From contig CACCLK010000008.1 of NCBI GenBank assembly GCA_902546795.1, forward strand, positions 1-37,721: DNA of 37,721 nt, in the 5' to 3' direction. Position 1 is the first letter of the stretch, and each line of letters starts with the position of its first letter. The DNA comes from an uncultured Pelagibacteraceae bacterium (GTDB taxonomy: Bacteria; Pseudomonadota; Alphaproteobacteria; Pelagibacterales; Pelagibacteraceae). Positions 6,851 through 16,043 of the stretch are shown one piece after another. A program made the translations under genes and the position numbers. The notes beneath the pieces are model-generated. The model searched no databases, had not been told where the DNA came from, and saw only the letters and a list, made by a program, of their open reading frames with translations.

Positions 6851-8224
6851 ATGAAAATAGATATTCAATCAAAAAAAGGTCTTACAACTGTTTTATCAAT
6901 TAGCGTTGATAAAAAATCCATTCAAAAGAAAATGGAAGAGAGGTTAAGTAAAGTAAAAGATCAGGTAAGTTTAAAAGGCTTTCGACCAGGAAAAGTTCCT
7001 TCATCTGTTATCAAAAGTCAATTTGGTAAAGCAATATACGGAGAGGTTATTGATCAATTATTAAAAGAGAGCACAACTAAAGCAATAGAAGAAAAAAAGT
7101 TGAAAGTTGCAGGCCAACCTAAAATTGATTTAAAAAGTTTTGGTGAGGGAAAAGATTTAAATTTCGAACTTAAATTAGATATCTTACCAGATGTAAAGCT
7201 TAAACCTTTAGAAAAAATTTCAATTAAAGAATATGAAATAGATGTTGAAAATAAAATTGTTAAAGAAAAGATCAAAGAACTCTTACAACAAAATAAAGAC
7301 TATAAAGAAGTTGGAGATGAAATTAAATCTGAAAAAGACAACCAAATTACCTTTGACTATTCAGCGACTATTAACGGAGATAAATTTGAAGGAAGCGAGG
7401 GAAAAGGAGTTCAAATTATTTTAGGTAAGGACTTGTTTTTAAAAAATTTTGATAAAGAACTAATTGGTCTTAAAAAAGGTCAAGAAAAAATAATAAATTC
7501 AAAACTTCCACCAAATCATCCAAAAAAAGAATTAGCAGATAAACTTGCATTGTTTAAGTGTAAAGTTATTAAAATACAAAAAGCCATACCATCAAAACTG
7601 GATGATGAATTTGCCAAAAAAATGGGGGCAAAAAATTTAATAGATTTAGAAAATCTAGTAAAAAGTCAAATTTCTTTACAATACAAACAAACACTTGAGT
7701 CGATTACTAAAAAGAAAATTTTAGATGAGTTAGAAAAAATTCACAACTTTGATATACCCGGCAACCTTCTCGAAAATGAAATAAACCTAATATCTCAATC
7801 ACAAAAAGAAGAAGATAAAAAAAAATTTAAGAAGCAAAATGAGCAGGCAGCTAGTTCAAGAATTAAAATAGGCTTAGTTTTAAATGAAATTGGTGAAAAA
7901 AATAAATTAAAAGTTAATGATGAGGAAATAAAAAAAGAAATTCAAAAACAAGTACAAAGTATGCCTGGTCAAGAAAAACTCATATTAGACTACTATCAAA
8001 AAAATCCTTCTGCATCTCAAAATATTAAAGGGCAAATTTACGAAGATAAAATTATCAAATTTATTAAGACAAAAGTTGATTTGAAGAAAATTAAAGTAAA
8101 TCTTACGGAAGCACAAAAAATAATTGATGAATTTACCAAAGCCTCTTCCCAGAAAATTTCACAAAAAGAATCTGATTCTCAGAGAACAAAGCGAGAAAAA
8201 TCAAAAAAAATTAGTAAAAAGTAA
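6851..8224 (+). CDS. tig: Trigger factor
   Basis: A 457-residue ribosome-associated chaperone and prolyl isomerase. The ribosome-docking signature GFRPGKVP occupies residues 43-50, the same positions as in E. coli. The FKBP-like isomerase domain follows at about 150-240, then the helical substrate-cradling C-terminal region. The tail is a Ser/Lys-rich stretch after about residue 430. The start chosen is the ATG at 6851. An upstream in-frame ATG at 6803 lies inside the tRNA, and the next internal Met would remove the first strand of the ribosome-binding domain. Only six bases (AAAAAT) separate the tRNA CCA from this ATG, so there is no room for a Shine-Dalgarno outside the tRNA. It is followed by clpP, clpX and lon, a common bacterial arrangement. 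Confidence 0.96.
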   Translation: MKIDIQSKKGLTTVLSISVDKKSIQKKMEERLSKVKDQVSLKGFRPGKVPSSVIKSQFGKAIYGEVIDQLLKESTTKAIEEKKLKVAGQPKIDLKSFGEGKDLNFELKLDILPDVKLKPLEKISIKEYEIDVENKIVKEKIKELLQQNKDYKEVGDEIKSEKDNQITFDYSATINGDKFEGSEGKGVQIILGKDLFLKNFDKELIGLKKGQEKIINSKLPPNHPKKELADKLALFKCKVIKIQKAIPSKLDDEFAKKMGAKNLIDLENLVKSQISLQYKQTLESITKKKILDELEKIHNFDIPGNLLENEINLISQSQKEEDKKKFKKQNEQAASSRIKIGLVLNEIGEKNKLKVNDEEIKKEIQKQVQSMPGQEKLILDYYQKNPSASQNIKGQIYEDKIIKFIKTKVDLKKIKVNLTEAQKIIDEFTKASSQKISQKESDSQRTKREKSKKISKK

Positions 8225-8248
8225 TTAATAGTTGTATAAAAATTTACT

Positions 8249-8860
8249 ATGATTCGTAAAACAGATGAGCAAATGAACAATCTCATACCCATGGTTGTTG
8301 AGCAAACGGGTAAAGGCGAGAGAGCTTATGACATTTATTCAAGACTTCTTAAAGAGAGAATTGTTTTTCTGGTTGGTCCAGTGAATGAAACTGTTGCATC
8401 TCTGGTAACCGCTCAACTTTTATTTTTAGAGTCAGAGAATCCAAATAAAGAAATTAGTTTCTACATAAATAGTCCAGGCGGTTTAGTAACTGCTGGCCTA
8501 GGTATCTACGATACCATGCAATATATTAATTCACCGGTTTCAACTCTATGTATTGGTCAGGCCTCATCCATGGGATCTTTTTTGCTTGCCGCAGGTGAGA
8601 AAGGTAAAAGATATTCTTTACCCAATTCAAGAATAATGGTTCATCAACCATCTGCTGGTTTTCAAGGTCAAGCTACAGACATACAAATTCATGCGAAAGA
8701 AATTCAATCATTAAAAGACAGATTAAATAAAATATACTCAAAACACACAGGTAAATCCGTGGATGAAATTTCTAAAGCTTTGGAAAGAGATTATTTTATG
8801 ACCGCTGAAGAGGCAAAAAAATTTGGCTTAATTGACTCTGTAGTAGAAAAAAGAAAATAA
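8249..8860 (+). CDS. clpP: ClpP protease subunit
   Basis: A 203-residue serine peptidase that forms the double heptamer chamber used by ClpX (and ClpA if present). The catalytic triad is Ser107 in GQASSMGS, His132 in MVHQPSAG and Asp181 in ERDYFMT. All are offset by exactly 10 from mature E. coli ClpP, so the length and spacing are canonical. A short propeptide may be removed. An alternative start at Met9 (8273), giving [11 protein letters not shown], is possible. No Shine-Dalgarno is visible in the 24-nt gap after tig. clpX follows after 78 nt, which contain a separate candidate promoter. Confidence 0.97.
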   Translation: MIRKTDEQMNNLIPMVVEQTGKGERAYDIYSRLLKERIVFLVGPVNETVASLVTAQLLFLESENPNKEISFYINSPGGLVTAGLGIYDTMQYINSPVSTLCIGQASSMGSFLLAAGEKGKRYSLPNSRIMVHQPSAGFQGQATDIQIHAKEIQSLKDRLNKIYSKHTGKSVDEISKALERDYFMTAEEAKKFGLIDSVVEKRK

Positions 8861-8892
8861 TCACAACATATAGTTATTATTACAACTTCAAC

Positions 8893-8921
8893 TTGATAAG
8901 AATTAAATTCAGTTTTATTAT
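8893..8921 (+). promoter_or_regulatory. Candidate sigma-70 promoter for clpX
   Basis: TTGATA (8893-8898) and TATTAT (8916-8921) are 17 bp apart; each matches the sigma-70 consensus at five of six positions. The predicted start near 8928 leaves about 11 nt before the clpX ATG at 8939. This suggests clpX can be transcribed separately from clpP. Confidence 0.5.
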
Positions 8922-8938
8922 AACCATATTGATTCGTT

Positions 8939-10189
8939 ATGTCTGAAAAAAATAAAAATATTTTATATTGTTCCTTTTGCGGCAAAAGCCAACACGAAGT
9001 TAGAAAATTAATTGCAGGTCCTACAGTGTTTATTTGCGATGAATGCGTTGAACTTTGCATGGATATTATTAAAGAAGAAAACAAAAGTTCTTTGGTTAAA
9101 CATCAAGACGGTGTACCTACTCCAAAAGAAATTTGTGAAGTTTTAGATGATTATGTAATTGGTCAAAAAACAGCAAAACAAATTTTATCTGTTGCTGTTC
9201 ACAATCACTACAAAAGATTAAATCACGAAACAAAAAATAACAAAGACATAGAGCTTTCAAAATCGAATATTCTTTTAGTTGGTCCTACTGGATGTGGTAA
9301 AACTTTATTAGCACAAACTTTAGCAAGAATTTTAGATGTTCCATTCACTATGGCCGACGCCACAACATTAACCGAAGCCGGTTATGTTGGAGAAGATGTG
9401 GAAAATATAATTCTTAAACTATTGCAGTCAGCTGACTACAACGTAGAAAAAGCGCAAAGAGGAATCGTTTATATTGATGAAGTTGATAAGATTAGTAGAA
9501 AATCTGAAAATCCATCTATTACAAGAGATGTGTCAGGTGAAGGTGTGCAGCAAGCTTTACTTAAAATAATGGAAGGCACGATTGCTAGCGTCCCACCTCA
9601 AGGAGGAAGAAAACATCCTCAGCAAGAGTTTTTACAAGTTGACACAACTAATATTTTATTTATTTGTGGTGGTGCTTTTGCAGGGCTAGATAAAGTTGTT
9701 GAGAGAAGAGGCAAAGGTAGTGCAATCGGATTTGGAGCAAAAGTTAAATCTTTAAAAGAGAATACATTTTCTCAACTAATGAAATCATTAGAGCCAGAAG
9801 ATTTAATTAAATACGGATTAATACCTGAGTTTATCGGCAGAATGCCAATAGTTGCAACACTTGACGAACTAGACGAGAAATCTTTAGTTAAAATTTTGAA
9901 AGAACCAAAAAACTCTTTAATCAAACAATATAAAAGATTATTCGAATTTGAAAATGTTGAATTAGAATTCAAGGATGAGGCTATAGTTGAGATTGCCAGA
10001 AAAGCAATCAGTAAAAAAACAGGAGCAAGAGGTTTAAGATCTATTCTTGAAAATATTCTATTGAGAACAATGTTCGAACTTCCTGATATGGAAGATGTTT
10101 TAAAGGTCACTGTTGATAAAGGCTCTGTACACGGTGAGACAGAACCTATTGTCACATACGGGAAAAAACAATCAACATCAGTAGCTTAA
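8939..10189 (+). CDS. clpX: ClpX ATPase, specificity subunit of ClpXP
   Basis: A 416-residue AAA+ unfoldase that recognises and threads substrates into ClpP. The N-terminal C4 zinc-binding domain has Cys11, Cys14, Cys33 and Cys36. Walker A is GPTGCGKT (115-122), Walker B is [10 protein letters not shown] (about 175-184), and the pore loop GYVGED lies at 148-153. The ClpP-docking loop IGFGAKV is present within [11 protein letters not shown]. Sensor and C-terminal small-domain motifs such as KKTGARGLR are intact. Length is normal. It sits between clpP and lon, each with its own short upstream region. ClpX acts in the cytoplasm in regulated proteolysis. Confidence 0.98.
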   Translation: MSEKNKNILYCSFCGKSQHEVRKLIAGPTVFICDECVELCMDIIKEENKSSLVKHQDGVPTPKEICEVLDDYVIGQKTAKQILSVAVHNHYKRLNHETKNNKDIELSKSNILLVGPTGCGKTLLAQTLARILDVPFTMADATTLTEAGYVGEDVENIILKLLQSADYNVEKAQRGIVYIDEVDKISRKSENPSITRDVSGEGVQQALLKIMEGTIASVPPQGGRKHPQQEFLQVDTTNILFICGGAFAGLDKVVERRGKGSAIGFGAKVKSLKENTFSQLMKSLEPEDLIKYGLIPEFIGRMPIVATLDELDEKSLVKILKEPKNSLIKQYKRLFEFENVELEFKDEAIVEIARKAISKKTGARGLRSILENILLRTMFELPDMEDVLKVTVDKGSVHGETEPIVTYGKKQSTSVA

Positions 10190-10203
10190 ATTAAAATTTG
10201 TTT

Positions 10204-10234
10204 CTTGATATTCAAGTACTAATTACCATATAAA
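10204..10234 (+). promoter_or_regulatory. Candidate lon promoter, heat-shock-like
   Basis: CTTGATA (10204-10210) is followed after 13 bp by TACCATATA (10224-10232), resembling the enterobacterial sigma-32 pattern CTTGAAA...CCCCATNTA. The same bases can be read as sigma-70 TTGATA-18 bp-TATAAA (10229-10234). The -35 lies in an inverted repeat, CTTGA-TAT-TCAAG (10204-10216). Transcription would begin almost at the ATG (10241), giving little or no leader. Confidence 0.45.
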
Positions 10235-10240
10235 TACATA

Positions 10241-12631
10241 ATGAGTGTTACTTATACAAAACCACTTTTACCATTAAGAGATATAATCATATTTCCATCC
10301 ATGGTAGTTCCTCTTTTTGTTGGAAGAGACAAGTCAATAAAAGCTCTTCAGGAAGTTATGAAAAGCGATAAATCCGTTGTTTTGGTCGCGCAAAAAAGTT
10401 CTGAGACAGACGATCCAGTTGAAAAAGATTTATTTGGATATGGTTGTTTGAGTAAAGTTTTACAGCTTCTAAAACTACCTGACGGGACAGTTAAAGTTTT
10501 AGTTGAAGGTCAAAAAAGAGTTAAAATTCTAAGCGTTTCAGTAAATGAAAAAGATAACTTTTTAACTAGTAAAGTTGAAATAGCTGAGGACACGAACTAC
10601 TCTAAAGATTTAGAAATGTTAGCGAGTGGATTAGCAAAGAAATTTGAAAAACTTTTAATACTTAATAAAAAAGATTTGAACGACAATAATCTTAATCTAA
10701 AAGAGGTTAAAGATCCTGGAACTATCGCTAACAATATCGCTGCAAATTTAAATCTCAGTTTATTTGAAAAACAAGAAATTTTAGAAATCAAAGATTTAAG
10801 AAAAAGGTTGGAAAAATTGAATCACTTAGTTGAGAAAGAAACAAGCGTTATTTCAGTTGAGAAAAGAATAAGAGGAAGAGTAAAAAATCAGATGGAAAAA
10901 ACCCAAAGAGAGTATTATTTAAATGAACAACTTAAAGCAATTCAAAAAGAGCTTGGTGAGATTGAGGATGGAAAAGACGAGGCAGGTAATTTAGCTAAAG
11001 CAATAACGAAAGCAAAGATGCCCAAGTCTGCCCAAGAAAAGTGTTTTGCTGAGCTTAAAAAACTTAAGTCCATGAGTCCTATGTCTGCGGAAGCTACTGT
11101 TGTTAGAAATTATCTAGACTGGATGACAGAAATCCCATGGTCTAACAAAACAAAAATTAATACTGACTTAAAAAATGCCCAAAAAATTTTAGATGAAGAT
11201 CATTATGGTCTAGAAAAAGTTAAAGAAAGAATTATTGAATTTTTAGCAGTCCAAAAAAGAATACAAAAAATGAAAGGACCCATACTATGTTTAGTTGGAC
11301 CGCCAGGTGTTGGAAAAACTTCTTTAGGAAAGTCTATAGCTAAAGCTACCAATAGAAAATTTATAAGATTTTCTTTGGGAGGGATAAGAGATGAAGCAGA
11401 GATAAGGGGTCACAGAAGAACTTATATAGGTTCTCTTCCTGGCAAAATTATTCAAATGATGAAAAAAGCTGGTTCTAAAAACCCACTTTTTTTATTAGAT
11501 GAAATAGATAAAGTAGGAAACGACTATAGAGGAGATCCTTCTTCTGCCTTACTTGAAGCTTTAGATCCAGAACAAAACAAAGAATTTAATGACCATTACT
11601 TAGAGGTAGATTACGATCTTTCTGATGTAATGTTCGTCACAACTGCAAACACTTTAAATATCTTGCCTCCATTACTCGATAGAATGGAAGTAATAAGAAT
11701 TTCTGGATACACTGAAGATGAAAAAGTAAATATTTCTAAAAAATACTTAATTCCCAAACAAGGGGAAAATAATGGTTTAAAAAAAGAGGAATGGGATATT
11801 GATGAAAACGTAAATAGGAAAATTATAAGACATTACACAAGAGAGTCAGGAGTGAGGAACCTTGAGAGAGAAATAGCAAAGATAGCGAGAAAATTAGTAA
11901 AGAAAATTGATGCCAAAGAGAGTGTAAGCAACCCATTGAAAGAAAAAGATCTTGATGATTACTTGGGTGTTCAGAAATTTAAGTATGGAGAAATTGAAGA
12001 GGAAAATAGAATAGGAGTAGTAACTGGTTTAGCATGGACCGAAGTAGGAGGAGAAATACTTAAAATTGAGTCAGCGATAATGCCGGGAAAAGGCAAAATG
12101 CAAATTACTGGAAAACTTGGTGATGTGATGCAGGAGTCGGTGAAAGCTGCAAAATCTTATATAAGATCTAAAAGCCTCGACTATGGAATAATTCCACCGA
12201 TTTTCGATAAAAAAGATTTTCATATTCATGTCCCTGAGGGAGCTACACCCAAAGACGGCCCCTCTGCAGGTATTGCAATGGTCACTTCTATTATATCTGC
12301 AGCAACAGAAATACCCGTAAATAAAAATGTAGCTATGACTGGTGAAATTACTTTAAGAGGTCTTGTTTTACCTATAGGCGGTTTAAAAGAGAAACTTCTA
12401 GCTGCTCACAGAGCTGGTATTAAAAAAGTATTAATTCCGATTGATAACAAGAAAGACTTAAGAGAAGTTCCAAAATCAATACAAGAAAGCATGGAAATAA
12501 TCCCAGTTAAAAATGTTGATGAAGTTTTAAAAGTTGCACTAACTAAGCCTTTAAAGAGAGTAGAGTGGGTTGAAGTTAATCAACTATCTGACAAACAAAA
12601 GTCAAAATCTGGAGCTACAAGCAGACATTAA
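10241..12631 (+). CDS. lon: Lon ATP-dependent protease
   Basis: A 796-residue LonA protease: N-terminal substrate-binding domain (about 1-200), coiled-coil region (200-300), AAA+ ATPase and C-terminal peptidase. The Walker A motif is GPPGVGKT (353-360) and Walker B is [11 protein letters not shown] (414-424). The catalytic dyad is Ser675 in PKDGPSAG and Lys718 in GGLKEKLL; the 43-residue spacing equals that of E. coli Ser679-Lys722. Lon degrades misfolded and regulatory proteins in the cytoplasm and is usually heat-induced, which fits the heat-shock-like promoter motif just upstream. Length and domains are complete. It closes the tig-clpP-clpX-lon cluster. Confidence 0.98.
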   Translation: MSVTYTKPLLPLRDIIIFPSMVVPLFVGRDKSIKALQEVMKSDKSVVLVAQKSSETDDPVEKDLFGYGCLSKVLQLLKLPDGTVKVLVEGQKRVKILSVSVNEKDNFLTSKVEIAEDTNYSKDLEMLASGLAKKFEKLLILNKKDLNDNNLNLKEVKDPGTIANNIAANLNLSLFEKQEILEIKDLRKRLEKLNHLVEKETSVISVEKRIRGRVKNQMEKTQREYYLNEQLKAIQKELGEIEDGKDEAGNLAKAITKAKMPKSAQEKCFAELKKLKSMSPMSAEATVVRNYLDWMTEIPWSNKTKINTDLKNAQKILDEDHYGLEKVKERIIEFLAVQKRIQKMKGPILCLVGPPGVGKTSLGKSIAKATNRKFIRFSLGGIRDEAEIRGHRRTYIGSLPGKIIQMMKKAGSKNPLFLLDEIDKVGNDYRGDPSSALLEALDPEQNKEFNDHYLEVDYDLSDVMFVTTANTLNILPPLLDRMEVIRISGYTEDEKVNISKKYLIPKQGENNGLKKEEWDIDENVNRKIIRHYTRESGVRNLEREIAKIARKLVKKIDAKESVSNPLKEKDLDDYLGVQKFKYGEIEEENRIGVVTGLAWTEVGGEILKIESAIMPGKGKMQITGKLGDVMQESVKAAKSYIRSKSLDYGIIPPIFDKKDFHIHVPEGATPKDGPSAGIAMVTSIISAATEIPVNKNVAMTGEITLRGLVLPIGGLKEKLLAAHRAGIKKVLIPIDNKKDLREVPKSIQESMEIIPVKNVDEVLKVALTKPLKRVEWVEVNQLSDKQKSKSGATSRH

Positions 12632-12650
12632 ATTCTTGAGTAAGATTGTA

Positions 12651-12672
12651 TTGTTTTATTTAATTAAAACAA
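12651..12672 (+). other. AT-only hairpin downstream of lon
   Basis: TTGTTTTA (12651-12658) and TAAAACAA (12665-12672) form an 8-bp inverted repeat with a 6-nt loop. It starts 19 nt after the lon stop. There is no following T run and only one G-C pair, so a role as lon terminator is weak. It may instead be part of the promoter region of the next gene. Confidence 0.3.
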
Positions 12673-12705
12673 ATATCATTAGACTTAATTTTTTGTAGTA
12701 TTTTG

Positions 12706-15264
12706 ATGAAAAAAAAAATTATCATCACCGGGGGGTTGGGTTACATAGGTACTGAGCTATGTAAATTATATTCCGGGATTAGTTGGAACAACGAAATTAT
12801 TGTAGTTGATAATAGATTTATATCCGAAAGAGTTAGTCAATTACGCAACTGGAATATAGAATTTATTCATGGCGATATTCTAGATAAAAAATTAATCCAT
12901 AAAGTTTGTAAAAATGCAGACGTGGTCCACCATTTAGCAGGTGTGACTGATGTTCCTAGAGTCAAAAGTGAGATTGATAACATTAAAGATGAAAAGATAC
13001 TGCAAGTAGCTAAAGACGGAACACAAAATATTTTAGAAAGTATCCAAGATAAGTGTAAAATTATACTACCATCAACACATGTCGTTTTTGAGGGAATAGA
13101 TAAAGTAAAAAGTGACATTGACGAAGAGGAAAAAACGTTTCCAGTGCTTTCATATGCAAGATCAAAAGCAATTAATGAAAATCAATTAAAAAACTCAGGT
13201 AAAAACTTTGTTATATTAAGGCTTGGTTCCGTTTATGGTTATTCATCAGACACAACCAGAATAAACATAATGCCAAATTTATTTTCAAAAATTACATCAC
13301 AAAATGGTGAACTAAAACTTTTTGCCGGTGGAAGACAATTAAAAAGTTTGGTTCCCGTAATAGATGTTGCACGATGTTTTAAATTTATGGAAGAAAGAGA
13401 CGATATCAATTCAGAGATTTTTAACTTAAGCAAAGAGGCAGTGACTGTTAAAGAAGTGGCAAGTATTTGTAAAAAAATTAATCCCAAGGTCTCAATAATG
13501 GAGACCAATGACGAAGTTCCTAACCTAGGATTCTCACTTTCAAATAAAAAGATCTTGAACCGAGGTTTCAAATTTCTTTACAATTTAGAGAGATGTATTG
13601 AGGAAATGATTTTAAGATGGTCCAAACAAAATTTAATTAAAGAAATTGAGTTTATAAAGCATGGAGAAAACGAATTTAAAGATAAACGAGGTACGATAAG
13701 TAATCACGAATTAACCGAGCCTATTAATTTGATTGGTTTAATTAAATCAAAAAAAGGAACGATGAGAGCTAATCATTATCATCCTATTCAAGAACAAAAA
13801 TGTTTATTTACTAAAGGACAAATTATTGAAATTTATAAAGATTTATTAAATCCACATTCTCCAAAAATTACCCAAGTAGTAAACGAAGGTGAATTATCAA
13901 TTATAAAACCCAATGTTGCTCATACTATGGTTTTCACAAAGGACACAGTGTTCCTTAATCTAGTGAGAGGTGAAAGAGAACATAAAAATTATGGCGTCAC
14001 TCATACAATTAAAAAAGATATTATTGATGAAAAAGAAAAAAATTTTTTACTTAATAATTATAAATTTAACTGCAGATCATGTGATAACAGCAATTTAAAA
14101 AGAGTTGTCTCTTTAGGTTTTCAACCTTTGGCAAATAATTTACTTAAATCAAAAAAAGAGAAATACGATCTATACCCACTTGAAATGAATTATTGTCCAA
14201 ACTGTCACAACTGCCAATTATCAGTCGCGGTTGATCCAAAAAAAATGTTTTCAAATTATTTATACACCTCGTCAACGACAAATTCTTTTAAATTACACTT
14301 TAAAAAAGCTGCAGAAAATTATATCAAGCAGTTTAAATTAAGCTCAAAAAAATCTTTTATTATTGATATAGGAAGCAACGACGGGGTTGCTTTAAAACCT
14401 TTTAAAGATTTAAATTTTAAAAATATTTTGGGAATAGAACCGGCTAAAAATTTGGCCAAAATTGCCAACAAAAATAAAATTAAAACAATAAACAGTTTTC
14501 TAAACTTTAAAATCTTAAGAAGAATTAAAAAAAAAGCAGATTTAATTTTAGCCTCAAATGTTTTTGCTCACTCAGACGATTTAAATCAGATGGCAGATTG
14601 TATGCTTAAACTTTTAAGCAAAAAAGGAATTTTGATCATCGAAGTACAATATTTGCTTAGAACATTACAAGATGTAACTTTTGATAATATTTATCACGAA
14701 CATTATAATTATTGGTCCCTTACTTCATTAACAAATTTTTTTAAAAAATTTGACGCCTCTATATTCAAAGCTGAAGAGATAAATACACATGGGGGTTCCT
14801 TAAGAATATATATAAGTAAAAGAAATTCAAAAAAAATTGATAAAAGTGTAAGTCAATTATTAAAAAAAGAAGAAAATGAAGGTTTAAAAAAATTCGCAAC
14901 ATATAAAACTTTTGGTGAGGAAATTTACAACATTAGACGTTCGACGAAAATAAATTTAAAAAAAATTAAAAATAAATATAAAGATATTATTGCTTATGGT
15001 GCTCCAGCAAAAGCCACAACACTATTAAATTTTTTTGGTATATCTGAAGAAATTAACTACGTGATTGAGGATAATCAACTTAAACATAATAAGTTTATAC
15101 CAGGTACAGATTTACAAATTAAAGACAAAAATATTCTGAATAAATATAACGAATCTGCAGTTTTGGTTCTAGCATGGAACTTTTATAAAGAAATTAAAAA
15201 AAACAATCCGAATATAAAAAATGAATTTATAAATATTAAAGATTTAGAGAAACCTAATAGTTAG
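12706..15264 (+). CDS. Three-module sugar enzyme: NAD epimerase/dehydratase, cupin, C-methyltransferase
   Basis: An 852-residue protein with three catalytic-looking modules (numbers from the ATG at 12706). Residues 1-310 are an extended SDR sugar epimerase/dehydratase: GGLGYIG near the N-terminus binds NAD, and Tyr150-Lys154 in SYARSKA is the YxxxK pair. Residues about 315-445 are a cupin like those of sugar 3,5-epimerases or ketoisomerases, with HYHPIQEQ (His357, His359, Glu363) and His406. Residues about 450-852 are a TylCIII/NovU-like C-methyltransferase: zinc cysteines 456, 459, 497 and 500, SAM motif DIGSNDG (554-560), YHEHYNY (663-669) and the C-terminal YGAPAKA domain. Together these could build a branched deoxysugar for a surface glycan; the product is unknown. 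The in-frame TTG at 12703 is less likely as start. An A10 tract directly follows the ATG. Confidence 0.85.
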   Translation: MKKKIIITGGLGYIGTELCKLYSGISWNNEIIVVDNRFISERVSQLRNWNIEFIHGDILDKKLIHKVCKNADVVHHLAGVTDVPRVKSEIDNIKDEKILQVAKDGTQNILESIQDKCKIILPSTHVVFEGIDKVKSDIDEEEKTFPVLSYARSKAINENQLKNSGKNFVILRLGSVYGYSSDTTRINIMPNLFSKITSQNGELKLFAGGRQLKSLVPVIDVARCFKFMEERDDINSEIFNLSKEAVTVKEVASICKKINPKVSIMETNDEVPNLGFSLSNKKILNRGFKFLYNLERCIEEMILRWSKQNLIKEIEFIKHGENEFKDKRGTISNHELTEPINLIGLIKSKKGTMRANHYHPIQEQKCLFTKGQIIEIYKDLLNPHSPKITQVVNEGELSIIKPNVAHTMVFTKDTVFLNLVRGEREHKNYGVTHTIKKDIIDEKEKNFLLNNYKFNCRSCDNSNLKRVVSLGFQPLANNLLKSKKEKYDLYPLEMNYCPNCHNCQLSVAVDPKKMFSNYLYTSSTTNSFKLHFKKAAENYIKQFKLSSKKSFIIDIGSNDGVALKPFKDLNFKNILGIEPAKNLAKIANKNKIKTINSFLNFKILRRIKKKADLILASNVFAHSDDLNQMADCMLKLLSKKGILIIEVQYLLRTLQDVTFDNIYHEHYNYWSLTSLTNFFKKFDASIFKAEEINTHGGSLRIYISKRNSKKIDKSVSQLLKKEENEGLKKFATYKTFGEEIYNIRRSTKINLKKIKNKYKDIIAYGAPAKATTLLNFFGISEEINYVIEDNQLKHNKFIPGTDLQIKDKNILNKYNESAVLVLAWNFYKEIKKNNPNIKNEFINIKDLEKPNS

Positions 15265-15769
15265 AAAAAAAATCATTAAATATTTCCTTTAAATTGTTAA
15301 GAGTCTCAAATAGATATGTTAAATAGCTCTCGAAAAAAGGAAAATAAAAAATGATAATATCCTGCGTTAAATTAAGAATACCCAAAATTCCTATAACAAA
15401 AATTACTAAAATTATTAACCAACCATAAAAGCCAATGCCAATGTTTACATTTTCTCTTTGAGCCTTTTTATATTTTTTACTAGAGGTTTTTTCCGAGGAT
15501 TGAATTTTAATTCCATGTTTTTTTTCTAAGTACTCGCTAGAGTAAATTGTTGGTCCCTCGTTTTTTTTAATTTTTTTCTTAGGCTTTGGCCTCTTGTCAC
15601 CTAATTTTACCAGAACGGGTTTTGTTGGCGGTTTTTTTATTTTCTGTTTTACAGGAAACTGTGTCCATTTTAAACCGCAGTATCCACACTGAACCAATCT
15701 GCCAGACGGTGGAATAGTGTTATCAGGAAGTTTAAATTTCTTTTCACCACAATTACAAGTTATAATCAT
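15254..15769 (-). CDS. Zinc-ribbon membrane-anchored protein of unknown function
   Basis: A 171-residue protein. The N-terminus has an MJ0042-type zinc ribbon with Cys5, Cys7, Cys28 and Cys31 (CNC and CGYCGLKW). A Lys/Pro-rich linker (about 41-105) leads to one strong hydrophobic segment at about 111-133 and a short aromatic C-terminus. The zinc ribbon would face the cytoplasm. Similar zinc-ribbon-plus-one-helix proteins are common in alphaproteobacteria and have no settled role. Its stop overlaps the convergent three-module sugar enzyme by 11 nt. It is divergent from the tRNA-Val gene, and a 12-bp palindrome lies between them. The function is not assigned. Confidence 0.75.
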   Translation of the reverse strand: MIITCNCGEKKFKLPDNTIPPSGRLVQCGYCGLKWTQFPVKQKIKKPPTKPVLVKLGDKRPKPKKKIKKNEGPTIYSSEYLEKKHGIKIQSSEKTSSKKYKKAQRENVNIGIGFYGWLIILVIFVIGILGILNLTQDIIIFYFPFFESYLTYLFETLNNLKEIFNDFFSNY

Positions 15770-15823
15770 AATATTACAATAATACTGGTATTTATATAAA
15801 TTACACTAAAAATTAAATACTTT

Positions 15824-15852
15824 TTTACTTTATAAAGTTTTTATTGTATATC
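15824..15852 (+). promoter_or_regulatory. Weak candidate promoter for the tRNA-Val/tRNA-Asp pair, with palindrome
   Basis: TTTACT (15824-15829) and TATATC (15847-15852) are 17 bp apart and about 22 bp before the tRNA. A perfect 12-bp palindrome, ACTTTATAAAGT (15827-15838), overlaps the -35. The rest of 15770-15873 is AT-rich with no other feature I can name. Confidence 0.35.
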
Positions 15853-15873
15853 TCGATTTTATTTAAGTGAGGA

Positions 15874-15949
15874 GGGCGGTTAGCTCAGTTGGTAGAGCAT
15901 CTCGTTTACACCGAGAGGGTCATAGGTTCGAGTCCTTTACCGCCCACCA
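15874..15949 (+). tRNA. tRNA-Val (anticodon TAC)
   Basis: A 76-nt cloverleaf including encoded CCA. The acceptor GGGCGGT (15874-15880) pairs with ACCGCCC (15939-15945). The anticodon stem TCTCG / CGAGA encloses a loop with TAC, and GGTTCGAGTCC forms the T-arm. It is followed 12 nt later by tRNA-Asp, so the two are probably processed from one precursor. Confidence 0.97.
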
Positions 15950-15961
15950 GTAAAACTTTAT

Positions 15962-16039
15962 GGGGGTGTAGCTCAGTTTGGTTAGAGCGCCTGCCTGTCA
16001 CGCAGGAGGTCGCGGGTTCGAGTCCCGTCACTCCCGCCA
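15962..16039 (+). tRNA. tRNA-Asp (anticodon GTC)
   Basis: A 78-nt cloverleaf including encoded CCA. The acceptor GGGGGTG (15962-15968) pairs with CACTCCC (16029-16035) with one G-T pair. The anticodon stem CCTGC / GCAGG encloses a loop with GTC. A candidate promoter for the nuo genes starts 5 nt after the CCA. Confidence 0.97.
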
Positions 16040-16043
16040 CTAG

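Noticed and set aside
12651-12672. Rho-independent terminator for lon
   Set aside because: The hairpin is almost all A-T and is not followed by a T run.
12703-12705. TTG start for the three-module enzyme
   Set aside because: ATG follows directly at 12706 and is the more likely start.
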